In this document: positions 63,999 to 64,000 of the stretch, piece after piece
Position numbering within the stretch: the first letter of the stretch is position 1
How the letters are laid out: every line of letters begins with the position of its first letter
Assembly (NCBI RefSeq): GCF_026672375.1
Contig: NZ_JAPPRA010000001.1
Coordinates: 62,001 to 126,000 of the forward strand
Origin: Caulobacter sp. SL161
GTDB lineage: Bacteria; Pseudomonadota; Alphaproteobacteria; Caulobacterales; Caulobacteraceae
DNA: 64,000 bases
Direction of reading: 5' to 3'
Translations under genes and position numbers: made by a program
The notes under the pieces: model-generated
What the model was told of the DNA's origin: nothing
What the model saw: only the letters and a program-made list of their open reading frames with translations
Databases searched by the model: none

Positions 63999-64000
63999 CT

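Overview
The window is GC-rich, densely packed alphaproteobacterial chromosome with short intergenic gaps, frequent 1-11 nt gene overlaps and many GTG/TTG starts. The named genes and their order (nrsF-sigF-bufferin operon, bfr-bfd, pbpC, dgcA, trcR, rcdA, pntAB, tacA, gapR) point to Caulobacter, most likely C. vibrioides/crescentus or a close relative. This assignment comes from memory of those genes, not from a search. I saw no prophage, insertion sequence, CRISPR array, rRNA or tRNA.

Layout. 1-3576: the sigma-F regulon, with the anti-sigma factor NrsF (cut by the window edge), ECF sigma factor SigF, and a bufferin operon (four-cysteine precursor BufA, DUF692/MNIO enzyme BufB, DUF2063 partner BufC, DoxX membrane protein). 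Both divergent units carry GTAACC-N16-CGAA promoters. 3701-6843: an orphan receiver with a coupled unknown protein, a membrane protein, a GNAT enzyme, and iron storage (bfr, bfd). 6844-9838: thiE, a secreted protein, and an ECF41 sigma operon with an exact TGTCACA-N16-CGTC promoter. 10011-18575: suhB, glpQ, a DUF885 peptidase, a membrane-anchored AraC regulator, an MipA-like porin, a CPBP-like protein, an ABC exporter and rpmE. 18605-24609: a UPF0260 protein, the bifunctional PBP pbpC with its bactofilin-binding N-terminus, a racemase, an ABC-2 transporter, and a divergent DUF2975/HTH pair separated from it by a direct repeat.

24606-35565: purEK, the diguanylate cyclase dgcA, a single-domain response regulator, an M61 peptidase, ubiX, two DUF465 proteins, the RNA-polymerase-associated regulator trcR, a quinone oxidoreductase, the ClpXP adaptor rcdA behind a consensus sigma-54 promoter, a COQ9 homologue, and rpsU with an apparent CTG start. 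35570-50902: a second ABC-2 transporter, hydrolases, an M23 peptidase, an UrcA-family protein, the split transhydrogenase pntA1-pntA2-pntB, a small cytochrome oxidase subunit, a heptosyltransferase-like enzyme, an ECF sigma factor with a four-helix membrane partner, an ABC1 kinase and oligoendopeptidase F. 51189-55049: the sigma-54 activator tacA, a winged-helix protein, gapR, a HAD hydrolase and rpmJ. 55259-end: an MltB-type lipoprotein, an aldose epimerase, a YcaQ-family DNA glycosylase, and a response regulator / FecR-LysM / CHASE2-kinase operon.

Two themes stand out. First, copper/metal stress: SigF drives a RiPP-like copper-sequestering bufferin operon. Second, cell-cycle and polarity control: rcdA (adaptor for ClpXP) and tacA (sigma-54 activator and, by published work, an RcdA-dependent ClpXP substrate) lie 17 kb apart, and rcdA itself carries a near-perfect sigma-54 promoter. 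This suggests a possible feedback loop that should be tested. About 340 nt upstream of the UrcA gene and 302 nt upstream of the winged-helix gene are the only non-coding stretches above 300 nt.
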